This document shows, in pieces, positions 43,952 through 52,751 of a stretch of 64,000 bases of DNA. How positions within the stretch are numbered: the stretch's first letter is position 1; each line of letters opens with the position of its first letter. Origin of the DNA: JAJPXI01 sp051867655 (GTDB lineage: Bacteria > Bacillota > Clostridia > Oscillospirales > Oscillospiraceae); contig JBJDYV010000113.1 in the NCBI GenBank assembly GCA_051867655.1, positions 1 to 64,000 of the forward strand, in the 5' to 3' direction. A program made the translations under genes and the position numbers. The notes beneath the pieces are model-generated. The model saw only the letters and a list, made by a program, of their open reading frames with translations. It was not told the DNA's origin and did no database searches.

Positions 43952-45067
43952 ATGAACTTCGATTTCAAAAATATCGACATCAATCTGGCCAATCTGATTT
44001 TACAGTCCGTTTTTCCCACCAACATCATCCTGACGGACGACAAAGGAGTCCCCTCTGTCATGGTTCGCATCCCAAAGTTGACTCTAAAGGAACTGGGCAT
44101 CAGCGACAGTGACGAGGTTCACCCTGCATTCATTGTCAACGGCAAGGAAGTTGAGGCTCTGTATTTCTCCAAGTACCCCAACGTCGTGGTGGATGGCGTG
44201 GCGGCATCCCTTCCCAACGAGATCCCTCAGGGTGGTATGTCCGTGACCGACAGCATCAAGGCCTGTAATAACAAGGGCAAAGGCTGGCACCTGATGTCGC
44301 GTGCCGAGTATGCGCTTATCGCGTTGGTTTGCGTGCAGCAGGGATATCAGCCCAAGGGCAATAACTGCGCCGGTAAGGACTACCGCGACAAGATCTCCAC
44401 TGCCGTGCGCACCGGCGAGAAGTTCGTCCATACCTTTACCGGAACCGGCCCGGAGGCATGGTACCATAACAATTCCTACTCCGGAATCGCCGACCTGAAT
44501 GGAAACACCTGTGACTGGATCGGCGCGGTCCGTCTGAGCTACGGCGAGCTGCAGGTACTGCCCAACAACGACAGCGCTGACAACACCAACTCTCAGGATA
44601 TCGACAGCGACAAGTGGATGGCGATTGACGGTACCACCGGCGAGTACATCAAGCCCCAGGGCGACGGCAAGACACCCAACAGCCTGAAGCTGGACTTCTA
44701 TGGACGGGATACCAGCAGTCACGATCCCACCCTGTTCGTAGGCTGGCAGTGGATCACCGGCGAGATTACCAACTCTCTGGATAAGCGTCGCGGTATGCCC
44801 TTCGGCACCACCGTCGCGGAAATGTCTATCTGCGAAAAGGCAAAGGAAAAGCTGAAAGCGCTATGCCTTCTGCCTCCTTATGATGACCCCAACATTTATG
44901 GCAGCACGCGGTTCTTTGCCAACAACGGAAAAGCAGATGCCCGCTGCTTCTGCGGCGGACGCGAGCTGGATCGCGGCGACTCCGGCGTATTCTTCTGCCG
45001 CATTGGCGATGTGATGGAATATGCCACCCCCGGCACCGGTTTCCGCTGTGCCTACGCACAGTTTTAA
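43952..45067 (+). CDS. C-type-lectin / FGE-fold protein of phage-like type
   Basis: A 371-residue protein. Residues ~60-110 (VHPAFIVNGKEVEALYFSKY) and GKGWHLMSRAEYALIALVC resemble proteins usually found in phage or diversity-generating cassettes. The C-terminus (GDSGVFFCRIGDV ... GFRCAYAQF) is the formylglycine-generating-enzyme/C-type-lectin closing block. The paired catalytic cysteines of true FGE are not seen; only CFC is present. I find no reverse transcriptase or variable repeat nearby. Its function in a dehydrogenase/lactonase operon is unknown. ATG 43952 follows AAAGGTAGG. Confidence 0.7.
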   Translation: MNFDFKNIDINLANLILQSVFPTNIILTDDKGVPSVMVRIPKLTLKELGISDSDEVHPAFIVNGKEVEALYFSKYPNVVVDGVAASLPNEIPQGGMSVTDSIKACNNKGKGWHLMSRAEYALIALVCVQQGYQPKGNNCAGKDYRDKISTAVRTGEKFVHTFTGTGPEAWYHNNSYSGIADLNGNTCDWIGAVRLSYGELQVLPNNDSADNTNSQDIDSDKWMAIDGTTGEYIKPQGDGKTPNSLKLDFYGRDTSSHDPTLFVGWQWITGEITNSLDKRRGMPFGTTVAEMSICEKAKEKLKALCLLPPYDDPNIYGSTRFFANNGKADARCFCGGRELDRGDSGVFFCRIGDVMEYATPGTGFRCAYAQF

Positions 45068-45091
45068 GTCAAGAACAGGAGGTTTTGTACC

Positions 45092-46297
45092 ATGGGAAAA
45101 ACAATGGTTTATGTCAGCCAGTGGATGGTGCCCGGTGCGCCCCGGGAGAACGGTCGGGAGAGCGGCGGCGGCATCTCGATTTATGAACTGGGCGAAGACG
45201 GCCACAGCGTGACCTACAAGGGATGGTTCCCTGAGCCTCTGCGGGCCAGCTGTATGACCTATGTGAAGGAAACGGGCACCCTGTACGGTGTGAACCAGCT
45301 CAAGGGCAAGGGCCGCGGCGACAGCAAAAACGCCTCGAATCTGTGGGCCTGGCGGGTGGATCCCGAGACCGGCATGCTGACCGAGATCGACCGGAAACGC
45401 ACCATGGGCGGCAATCCCGAGGCGATGACGATGATCCCGGGCCGGAACGCCCTGGTGATGTGCACCACCGGCGGCAACGACCACGTGGAAAAAATCGGCC
45501 AGAACGCCGAGGGTAAGTGGGATATCTACTATGAGTACGACGACGGCGCCATGACCCTGTGGCAGTTCAACGACGACGGCACCATTGACGGAGTGCTGGA
45601 TGTGGCGCTGCACAGAGAGCACGGCCCCGATCCCAGCCCCTCTCCCCAGCACGGTGGGCGCTGCCAGATCACAGGCCACCCCCACTCCGCCATGGTCGAT
45701 CCCACCGGTTCTTATGTTCTGTCCGGCGACAAGGGCAGTGACAAGATCTATGTGTACCGAATCCACGAAAAGAAGCTGGAGCGGGTCTTTGATATGTGGC
45801 TGGGTGACTGCGTGGGCGGACGTCACATCGAGTTCGACCCCGTGAAGCCCAACCGCCTGTATATGACTACCGAGTATAGCGCCGAGCTGTTTTCCTTCGA
45901 TCTGGATATGAAGACCGGCATCCTGACGCAGCTGGACCGCATTTCCACCGTTGCGCCGGACTTCACCGCCCGCAACGAGCCTGCGACCCTGCGCGTACAC
46001 CCCAGCGGAAAGTACGTCTATGTCAATAATCGTGGCGAGGATAACATCATCACCGTGACCGTGGATGAAAACGGCAAGCTGACTCGCAAACACGCCTTCC
46101 AGCTCAGCCGGTTCACCGGCGATCCCGTCAACGCCACCCGGCAGTTTGAGCTGTCCCCGGATGCACGCTACCTCTTCGTCGCGGAGCGCCCCGCCAATCT
46201 GCTCCACGTGTTGGCCGTAAATGACGACGGCACCCTCACCGATGTGGAGTCCACCCCCATCGTCAATCCCAGTTCCATCTGCTTCGCGCAGCTGTAA
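45092..46297 (+). CDS. Lactonase-family beta-propeller protein 2
   Basis: A 401-residue PF10282-type propeller. Recognisable blades include HPHSAMVDPTGSYVLSGDKGSD, HPSGKYVYVNNRGED and LSPDARYLFVAERPAN. It is cytosolic, with no signal peptide. It lies 24 bp after the FGE-fold gene and 36 bp before an SDR gene, so the three are surely co-transcribed. A lactone-opening step next to a dehydrogenase that could make the lactone is a sensible reading. Confidence 0.82.
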   Translation: MGKTMVYVSQWMVPGAPRENGRESGGGISIYELGEDGHSVTYKGWFPEPLRASCMTYVKETGTLYGVNQLKGKGRGDSKNASNLWAWRVDPETGMLTEIDRKRTMGGNPEAMTMIPGRNALVMCTTGGNDHVEKIGQNAEGKWDIYYEYDDGAMTLWQFNDDGTIDGVLDVALHREHGPDPSPSPQHGGRCQITGHPHSAMVDPTGSYVLSGDKGSDKIYVYRIHEKKLERVFDMWLGDCVGGRHIEFDPVKPNRLYMTTEYSAELFSFDLDMKTGILTQLDRISTVAPDFTARNEPATLRVHPSGKYVYVNNRGEDNIITVTVDENGKLTRKHAFQLSRFTGDPVNATRQFELSPDARYLFVAERPANLLHVLAVNDDGTLTDVESTPIVNPSSICFAQL

Positions 46298-46333
46298 AAA
46301 ACAGGACATTTCAGCAAAAGGAGTAATTTATAC

Positions 46334-47098
46334 ATGCGGTTAAAAGATAATGTTGCCATCGTGATCGGCGGCGTGTCCGGAATCGGGCTGGCCATCGCAG
46401 AGCGATTTGTAAAGGAAGGTGCCACCGTAGTCGTGGCGGACATCAATGAAAGTCGCCTGAAGGAGACCGAAGAGGCGCTCAAGGCGCAGGGAAACCGGGG
46501 ATATGCAGCCAAATGTGATATGACCGATTCCAAGCAGCTTCAGGCGTTGGCAAACGGAGCGAAGGAGAAGTTCGGCCGGGTGGATATTCTGGTATGCAGC
46601 GGCGGCGCCTCTTGGAACGTTCCCTTCATTCAGATGACCGATGAAGAGTGGACCAAGATGGTGCATATGCATCTGGACAGCGCCTTCTACGCCTCCAAGG
46701 CGGTGGCCCCCATGATGATCGAGCAGCACTACGGCCGCCTGATTTTCATCTCCTCCGGACATGGTGTGAGGGGCCGGGCCGGCAAGGTCCACTATTCCGC
46801 AGCTAAGGGCGGTGTGGTCGCCTTTGCCCGGGCGCTGGGTTCAGAGCTGGGCCCCTATGGCATCACCGCGAATACGCTAGCACCGGGACTGACTGTTACC
46901 CCCATGGTGGAAAGTCAGATGGGCCCTGAAGCTCTGGCTGCAGCCGCCAACTCCATGCCCACCAAGCGTCTGGGCCGCCCCGAGGATCTGGCTGCAGCCG
47001 CCGTGCTGCTGGCCTCCGAAGAAGGCGGACATATCAACTGCCATACTTTGGCCATTGACGGCGGCGACTCTGTGGCGGATGCTGCAAGAAACGCATAA
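46334..47098 (+). CDS. Short-chain dehydrogenase/reductase
   Basis: A 254-residue classical SDR. The cofactor motif GGVSGIG is at the N-terminus, Ser in FISSGHG and Tyr-x3-Lys in HYSAAKGG form the catalytic set, and the tail GHINCHTLAIDGGDSV is typical of glucose-dehydrogenase-like SDRs. The usual NNAG is replaced by CSGGA. An acidic residue after the second strand (VADIN) favours NAD. It probably oxidises an alcohol, perhaps giving a ketone or lactone for the neighbouring lactonase. Confidence 0.92.
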   Translation: MRLKDNVAIVIGGVSGIGLAIAERFVKEGATVVVADINESRLKETEEALKAQGNRGYAAKCDMTDSKQLQALANGAKEKFGRVDILVCSGGASWNVPFIQMTDEEWTKMVHMHLDSAFYASKAVAPMMIEQHYGRLIFISSGHGVRGRAGKVHYSAAKGGVVAFARALGSELGPYGITANTLAPGLTVTPMVESQMGPEALAAAANSMPTKRLGRPEDLAAAAVLLASEEGGHINCHTLAIDGGDSVADAARNA

Positions 47099-47333
47099 GG
47101 ATTCCTCCGCGCAGAATGAACCGGTCGATGATTTATCAGTAACAATACAGACGGAATGCGGGGGCGTCGTGTTTTACGGCGCTTCCGTGCGTTTTTTAAG
47201 AGTGCATCTTGCCGTTTGTGCCGAAGAATATACCCGTACGAAAATAATCTTGCAAATCACGCACTGATATATTAGAATAATTTATAGGCCAATAACAATA
47301 AAGAATGTTTTCTAAAGAAGGGTTCGGTGGCAC
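47099..47333. other. Intergenic gap before LysR
   Basis: 235 bp with no gene. An AT-rich stretch around 47255-47310 is the likely promoter of the LysR gene. Confidence 0.5.
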
Positions 47334-48260
47334 ATGGGATTTGACAAGGTGTTTCAGACCAATCTGGATTATTACAGAACATTTTATCATGTGGTCAAGT
47401 CCGGGAGCATTTCTCTCGCGGCCAATCGGCTGTCGCTGTCACAGCCTACCGTCACAAAGGCGGTGCAGCGTTTGGAAGAGGACCTACAGTGTAAGCTCCT
47501 CCAACGATCCCATAATGGTGTTGTGCTGACGGCGGAAGGAGAAGCGCTGTGGGCACGGCTTCAACCGGCTTGTGACATGATTATCGAAGCGGAACAGGAA
47601 CTTGCATTATTTCGTTCTCTAGACAAAGGGACTATAAACATCGCGTCCTATGAAACTGGATTGCAGATTTACATTCTTCCTGCCGTCCGGGAATTTGTGA
47701 AAGCATATCCTAAAATTCAGATCAACCTTCTGACGAAACAGCCCGAAGAGATGTTCTCCCTGCTGCGTTCAGGATTGATCGACGCGGCATTGGTATTTTC
47801 TCCGGTCGTATTGGACGACATATTTGAGACCCAAATGATTGATGAATTTGAGGATTCGCTTATTGTTGGTAAATCGTTTTCGTTTCTCACACAGCGGGAG
47901 TATACGATGAAGGAACTGGCACAGTATCCTTTTATCTCATATTCCAGTGCGCAGTCGCTGAGAGCGTTTTTACAGCAGTGCTTCCAGAAAATCGGTATGA
48001 CGTTTGAGCCACAGATGGAAGTAGGATCCCAAGCTTTGATGATCCAGGCGATCGAAGACGGACTCGGAATCGGTTCGGTACCCCATCGGGCAATTTTAAA
48101 GCAATTGGAGGACGGAAAGCTGTTCCGCCTGCGGCTGAAGGAAGCAATGCCCACCCGACAGGTTTTGTCTGTGACAAACCGAAACAACTTGCCCGGCCGT
48201 CCCGCGCAGGTGTTTTTGGAAAAGTATCTGCCGCATTTTGCTGAGTTTGAGCTTTTGTAG
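47334..48260 (+). CDS. LysR-family transcriptional regulator
   Basis: A 308-residue LTTR with HTH GSISLAANRLSLSQPTVTKAVQRLEEDLQ (about residues 24-52 region) and an effector domain containing a QAIEDGLGIGSVPH block. It is in the same direction as the upstream SDR operon and the downstream Crp/Fnr gene. It may regulate the transporter/lactonase block or the ene-reductase after it. The inducer is unknown. Confidence 0.9.
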   Translation: MGFDKVFQTNLDYYRTFYHVVKSGSISLAANRLSLSQPTVTKAVQRLEEDLQCKLLQRSHNGVVLTAEGEALWARLQPACDMIIEAEQELALFRSLDKGTINIASYETGLQIYILPAVREFVKAYPKIQINLLTKQPEEMFSLLRSGLIDAALVFSPVVLDDIFETQMIDEFEDSLIVGKSFSFLTQREYTMKELAQYPFISYSSAQSLRAFLQQCFQKIGMTFEPQMEVGSQALMIQAIEDGLGIGSVPHRAILKQLEDGKLFRLRLKEAMPTRQVLSVTNRNNLPGRPAQVFLEKYLPHFAEFELL

Positions 48261-48354
48261 TACCACTGGAATACTTCTTCCGTTTCAAGGCGGTAATGCC
48301 AACGTAGCCCCGGGAGAAACCATACTGGATATCTTGTTTTGCAGGAGTGTGGTC

Positions 48355-49026
48355 ATGAGTATGAAACATTCTTCTTTCCCTGACAAGCTGCCGTTTTGGA
48401 CCAAAGAAATGCTCAATCAATTCTGCCAGGCATCCGTACAGGTGACCATTAAGAAGGGCAGTACGATTCTTCACCCGTTGATGGAAAACCAGTTCCTTTT
48501 TCTGGTGGAGTCCGGCGTCATTGATTACCGCTACTTTTCCCTGGACGGCGATGCGGTGACCATCCAACAAATACGTCCCGGGGAATTGTTCGGCATAAAA
48601 GTGATCTTCAACTGCGAAAGCGAGCGAAGACATTTCTTTGTCATGGCAGACACGGATGTCCGACTTTGGAAAATGTCGAAGGAGAACTTTCTGAAGCTGA
48701 TGGAGTCCGATCCAGAGTTTTCCAAAGGCATTATTCAATATCTGGTATATTATGTTGACAAAATCGAGCAGAAACTGATGCACACAGCCGTCTTGGATAA
48801 TTACCAGCAATTGGTGTTGCTTCTGATGGATTATGCGGAAAATCTTAAAAACAACACCGCTGTCGTGCGGATCACCCAGCAGAATCTGGCAAACCTTCTC
48901 ATGCTCAGCCGGCAGAGTGTTTCGACACATCTGTCGGGCATGGCCAAAAACGGTCTGATCGAAGTGAGACGGGGACAGATCCGTATTCTAAACTGGGATG
49001 CGTTAACCAAGGAACTTCATAAGTGA
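48355..49026 (+). CDS. Crp/Fnr-family transcriptional regulator
   Basis: A 223-residue regulator with an N-terminal cyclic-nucleotide-binding-like jelly roll (LVESGVIDYRYFSLDGD, PGELFGIKVIF) and a C-terminal HTH_Crp (ITQQNLANLLMLSRQSVSTHLSGMAKNGLI). There is no N-terminal Fe-S cysteine cluster as in Fnr. ATG 48355 follows GCAGGAG. It follows LysR after 94 bp and may act with it on the catabolic genes, like CooA/CprK-type regulators that sense a small molecule; this last point is inference. Confidence 0.9.
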   Translation: MSMKHSSFPDKLPFWTKEMLNQFCQASVQVTIKKGSTILHPLMENQFLFLVESGVIDYRYFSLDGDAVTIQQIRPGELFGIKVIFNCESERRHFFVMADTDVRLWKMSKENFLKLMESDPEFSKGIIQYLVYYVDKIEQKLMHTAVLDNYQQLVLLLMDYAENLKNNTAVVRITQQNLANLLMLSRQSVSTHLSGMAKNGLIEVRRGQIRILNWDALTKELHK

Positions 49027-49067
49027 ACGTTCCCTTGTGCGGCTTTATATCTTTAGATGGTGCCGAA

Positions 49068-49256
49068 CAGGTAACACGAACATTCTTAGTATCGACATTC
49101 ACGGCGGCAGTGACGGACAGCTTATATCCGCCATCAAAAAGCATTTCCCGAGTTGTCGGCCAAGGTGGTCGGAGTAAACAGCCTGGCGACCTCCGCTGTA
49201 CTGAAAGCAGGAGCCAATCAGGGTGTGGGTTGGTGAAAAGCCCAGTCGTGGAATAC
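49068..49256 (+). pseudogene. DUF3842-like fragment with frameshift
   Basis: One frame reads ILSIDIHGGSDGQLISAIKKHF and another continues SAKVVGVNSLATSAVLKAGAN, together matching the N-terminal half of the small DUF3842 family. The two halves need a frameshift near 49147, there is no good start, and the C-terminal half is missing. It is a decayed gene. Confidence 0.5.
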
Positions 49257-49311
49257 CAAGGGAACGGAGGATTCCCCTAACCACAAAATGTAATATGGGA
49301 AGGTACAGAAT

Positions 49312-51276
49312 ATGAATGCGGAATATCCAACTCTGTTTCAGCCCGGCCGGATCGGGAAGGCTGAAATTAAAAATCGGCTGGTGATGACCTCCGTACTGAC
49401 GGGTCTGGCCAACAAGGACGGCACGGTCAGTGAGGGACTTATCGTCTTCTACGAGACCCGTGCTGCCGGCGGAGCGGGCCTTATTATCACCGAGGCCACC
49501 CGGGTAACCCCCGGGGGCTGCCACAACAAATGGCAATTAGGCGCCTTTGACGATGGGCAGATCGAGGGGCTGACCCAACTTGCCCAGCGGATTCACACCT
49601 ACGGCACATCCATTTTCATGCAGCTCTACCATCCGGGCAGCCAGACCACCAACAAGCTGGCGGGCGGGGAACTGCTGACCCCCAGCGGTCAGCCCAGCAA
49701 GGCCCTGCCGACCCAGAAGTGTCGGGAGATGACCCAGGGCGATATCGACACCATGGTGAAGGCATTTGCAGATGCCGCCACGCGAGCCAAGACGGCTGGC
49801 TTTGACGGAGTGGAGTTGAACGCTGCCCACGGCTACCTGCTGGGGGAGTTTCTGAGCCCCTATACCAATAAACGCGCCGATGCCTACGGCGGCAATGTAA
49901 AGGGCCGCTGCCGTCTGATCCAGGAGATCATCCAGGCCATCCGCCACACTGTGGGACCGGACTTTCCCATCACGCTGTGCATCTCGGCCGACGAGTTTTT
50001 GGAGAAGGCAGGAATCAAGGAGGACGGGGTCAATTTGCCCGAAGCCATCGCCATTCTGGCTCAGCTGATCCCCTTCGGCCTTGACGCGGTCAGCGTCAGC
50101 GCCGGCACGCTGGAGACCCAGAACTGTGCCTGGGAGCCCATTTCCTACCCCCAGGGCTGGCGGACTTACCTGCCCGAAACCGTGAAGCACAATGTCTCGG
50201 TGCCCGTTATCGGCACCAGCGTCATTCGAGAGCCCGCCTTCGCCGAGCAGCTTTTGAAGCGAAATGCCATGGACTTCGTAGGGGTAGCCCGTGGGCAGAT
50301 CGCCGACCCGGAGTGGGGCATCAAAGCGGAGCAAGGGCGGGCCTGTGAGATCCGCCGGTGTATCAGCTGCCTGCACTGTATGCAGAAGTTGGTGGAGACG
50401 GGCCATTCCGAGTGTGCCATCAACCCCAAGAGTCACCATGAGGCAGAGTACGGCCCCCTGAAAGTTACCGGCGAGAACCGGCCGGTGGTAGTAGTGGGCG
50501 GCGGTCCTGCCGGCATGGAAGCTGCCCGCATCCTGGCTCTGCGGGGGTATAAACCCATTCTGTTTGAAAAGACAAACCGGCTGGGAGGACAGCTGCTGCT
50601 GGCCGACAAGCCGCCCCATAAGGGGAAAATCGACTGGCTGATTTCCTACTTTGAAGAGCGGCTCAAGGTGCTGAATGTGGATGTGCGGCTGAACACTGAG
50701 GCAACGGCGGAAATGATCGCGGTGGAAAACCCGGCGTTTGTTTTCCTGGCCACCGGGTCGGTACCCAGCCGGCCGGCATCCATCGTGGGCATCGACGGGG
50801 AAAATGTGTACATTGCCCCCGATGTACTAACCGGCAAGGCGGATATCCGGGGCAAGCAAGTCATCGTGGTGGGCGATGGCCTAACAGGAATTGAGACGGC
50901 AGAAACTTTGGGCCTCCAGGAAAACGTGGTGTCAGTAGTGGGGCGTAACAACCAGATCGGCGAGCGCATTTATGTACAGAACCGTCAGGGAGTTCTTGAC
51001 AGCCTGGTGGTACAGCATGCCCGGTTCTTCCCCCGGCGGGAGCTGGTCAGTATCAGCGCCGAGGGCATCACGGTGAAAAATACAGCCACCGATGATCTTA
51101 TTTTTATGCCCACCGACGCGGTGGTAATCTCCCTGGGCGTGCGCCCCAACCTGAAGGGGCGGGACGAGTTCCTAAAGGCATTTCCCAACGCCATTCTCTT
51201 GGGCGACGCCATCCGCGGCGGCCGCATCGCCGACGCTGTTCACACCGCTTACGATGCGGTGACGGGGCTGATGTGA
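49312..51276 (+). CDS. Fe-S NADH:flavin oxidoreductase (OYE/enoate-reductase type) 2
   Basis: A 654-residue three-cofactor reductase: an FMN barrel with QLYHPGSQ and AAHGYLLGEFLSPYTNKRADAYGG, a 4Fe-4S cluster C-x2-C-x2-C-x11-C (RRCISCLHC ... SECAINP), and FAD/NAD domains (VVVVGGGPAGMEAAR, VIVVGDGLTGIETAE). It is expected to reduce a C=C bond conjugated to a carbonyl, as in dienoyl-CoA, bile-acid, flavone or cinnamate-type substrates. It is a paralogue of 28445-30457 with normal cluster spacing. It lies downstream of the Crp/Fnr gene. Confidence 0.9.
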   Translation: MNAEYPTLFQPGRIGKAEIKNRLVMTSVLTGLANKDGTVSEGLIVFYETRAAGGAGLIITEATRVTPGGCHNKWQLGAFDDGQIEGLTQLAQRIHTYGTSIFMQLYHPGSQTTNKLAGGELLTPSGQPSKALPTQKCREMTQGDIDTMVKAFADAATRAKTAGFDGVELNAAHGYLLGEFLSPYTNKRADAYGGNVKGRCRLIQEIIQAIRHTVGPDFPITLCISADEFLEKAGIKEDGVNLPEAIAILAQLIPFGLDAVSVSAGTLETQNCAWEPISYPQGWRTYLPETVKHNVSVPVIGTSVIREPAFAEQLLKRNAMDFVGVARGQIADPEWGIKAEQGRACEIRRCISCLHCMQKLVETGHSECAINPKSHHEAEYGPLKVTGENRPVVVVGGGPAGMEAARILALRGYKPILFEKTNRLGGQLLLADKPPHKGKIDWLISYFEERLKVLNVDVRLNTEATAEMIAVENPAFVFLATGSVPSRPASIVGIDGENVYIAPDVLTGKADIRGKQVIVVGDGLTGIETAETLGLQENVVSVVGRNNQIGERIYVQNRQGVLDSLVVQHARFFPRRELVSISAEGITVKNTATDDLIFMPTDAVVISLGVRPNLKGRDEFLKAFPNAILLGDAIRGGRIADAVHTAYDAVTGLM

Positions 51277-51429
51277 GCCGGACGGTCGAAAGGTGACTTG
51301 CAGCCGGAGGAAGCATAAATGGACTGTGCTTTAAACATGAAAGCACTTGCCTGAATTCACTTGAAAACAATTCACTTTAACGTTTTCTCGAGTTATCCAA
51401 ATTCCCACGGAACGTGGGAAATCACAAGA

Positions 51430-51475
51430 ATACGCCTCATGGTCAAGCTTTACTGGCCATGGGGCGTATTTGTTT
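51430..51475 (+). terminator. Terminator after ene-reductase 2
   Basis: ATACGCC..CATGG.. / ..CCATG..GGCGTAT with a 7-11 nt loop, then TTGTTTG. Confidence 0.75.
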
Positions 51476-51630
51476 GCGCGGGGCAGGAGCGGCATAAAAT
51501 CGTGAATTTGGGCGGTTTTGTGAAATTGCAGCGCAGCTGAAGAGCCGGCAGTTCCTCATATTTTTGAGGTGGACTATGCTTCCCGCACAAATTGTGTTAA
51601 AATAAAACAACAACTGCGGAGAATATGCTT

Positions 51631-51975
51631 ATGTCAAACACGAATTACGAAAGACTGACATATGATGACTTTTATCAAGGGGCAAATCTCCCCGTAACAG
51701 TGTACATCCATTCCAATATAAAACTATGCTATAATACATATTGTCGAAACAAGTATTTTATTGTATTGTCATAGTCGAGAACTCAGCAAATCGTCGTGTG
51801 CAGATACCATTATCGCGGATATTTCAGAGATCAACAAACAAAAAATCAGAAAAAGGAAACAAGCGGAGCCGCAAAGGAACGCGAAGTTCTTGATAGTCTG
51901 GTCGGTGCGGAGCCGCGCGATCGACAGATTATGCAGCTGATGCCCCATTTCTATAGCTGTACTGCTGATATTTAA
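51631..51975 (+). pseudogene. Small reading frame interrupted by an in-frame TAG within a 35 bp repeat
   Basis: From ATG 51631 (GGAG 9 nt upstream) a frame reads 47 codons (MSNTNYERLTYDDFYQG...) to TAG 51772. It then continues open in the same frame for 67 more codons (…KEREVLDSLVGAEPRDRQIMQLMPH...) to TAA 51975. The 35 bp repeat shared with 11367-11401 spans the stop, so the repeat may have been inserted into a ~114-residue gene. I do not recognise the protein. Confidence 0.45.
51747..51781 (+). repeat. 35 bp direct repeat, copy 2
   Basis: 33 of 35 positions match 11367-11401. It contains the TAG that interrupts the small reading frame here. Confidence 0.8.
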
Positions 51976-52064
51976 GAGAAAAACAGTTGAAATTGTGTAA
52001 CGATTTTGCTTTGATAAGATAAACGTCAAAGTGCTGCGCGGATTTTGCTTAGGAGGGGACGGAC

Positions 52065-52751
52065 ATGTTCAAATGTGTACTGATCTGCGACGACAATCCT
52101 GCAATAGCCCAAAGCCTGGTCAGTTATTTCAAAGAGGAAGGAATTCGGGTCATCAGTGCGGCTACGGGTGCAGAGGCCTTTCGGCTCATCCGGGAGGAAA
52201 AGCCGGATGTTATGATCCTGGACGTTATGCTGCCCGATATCAGCGGGAGAGACATCTGCCTGGAAGTCCGAAAGACCAGCAATATGCCCATCTTGATGCT
52301 TTCGGCAAAGGGAGAGGAGCTCGACCGGATCATCGGGCTGCAGATCGGTGCGGATGATTATGTGACGAAGCCCTTTTCTCCTCACGAGGTGTTTTTGAGA
52401 ACAAAGAAGCTGATGAACCGGAAGGGAGAGGTCTCGGCACCGAGAGTATTCCAATTGGCTGAGCTGACGGTTTATCCCGATTCCTTTGAGACATATATCG
52501 GGGAAGAACGGATCCGCCTTTCGGCGAAGGAATTCAGAACATTGGCATATCTGATGGGACATGCCGGAAATGTAGTCACGCGGGAACATATCATCAATGA
52601 TGTGTGGGGAATCGAGTACACAGGAGAACTGCGGATGGTCGATACGGTGATCACACGGCTCCGGCACAAACTCTTTGATTCGGACCGTACCGTTCACTTT
52701 GAAATATCCACTGTGTTTGGCGTGGGCTATAAAATTGAGGAAATACGATGA
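52065..52751 (+). CDS. OmpR/PhoB-type response regulator
   Basis: A 228-residue two-domain regulator. The receiver has the acidic pair CDDN, phospho-acceptor Asp53 (ILDVMLPD) and a conserved Ser-Ala-Lys; the winged helix carries LSAKEFRTLAYLM and VDTVITRLRHKL. It overlaps the sensor kinase gene by 4 nt (ATGA). The TRAP transporter genes lie directly downstream, so it probably induces them in response to the transported substrate. Confidence 0.95.
   Translation: MFKCVLICDDNPAIAQSLVSYFKEEGIRVISAATGAEAFRLIREEKPDVMILDVMLPDISGRDICLEVRKTSNMPILMLSAKGEELDRIIGLQIGADDYVTKPFSPHEVFLRTKKLMNRKGEVSAPRVFQLAELTVYPDSFETYIGEERIRLSAKEFRTLAYLMGHAGNVVTREHIINDVWGIEYTGELRMVDTVITRLRHKLFDSDRTVHFEISTVFGVGYKIEEIR

Larger units (their letters stand above)
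51277..52064. other. Gene-poor region with terminator and gene remnants
   Basis: It holds a small inverted repeat (TTCCCACG / CGTGGGAA at about 51401), a terminator (51430-51475) and an interrupted small reading frame (51631-51975). The remainder is AT-rich and shows no gene. Confidence 0.6.

Noticed and set aside
43952..45067. Formylglycine-generating enzyme that activates a sulfatase
   Set aside because: The paired active-site cysteines are not seen and there is no sulfatase gene in the window.
43952..45067. Diversity-generating retroelement
   Set aside because: No reverse transcriptase, accessory gene or template/variable repeat is found nearby; only the target-like fold.
49200..49290. 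Possible group II intron end before ene-reductase 2
   Set aside because: The GTGGGTTGGTGAAAAGCCC text is suggestive, but no domain V/VI hairpin or intron-encoded protein can be identified.
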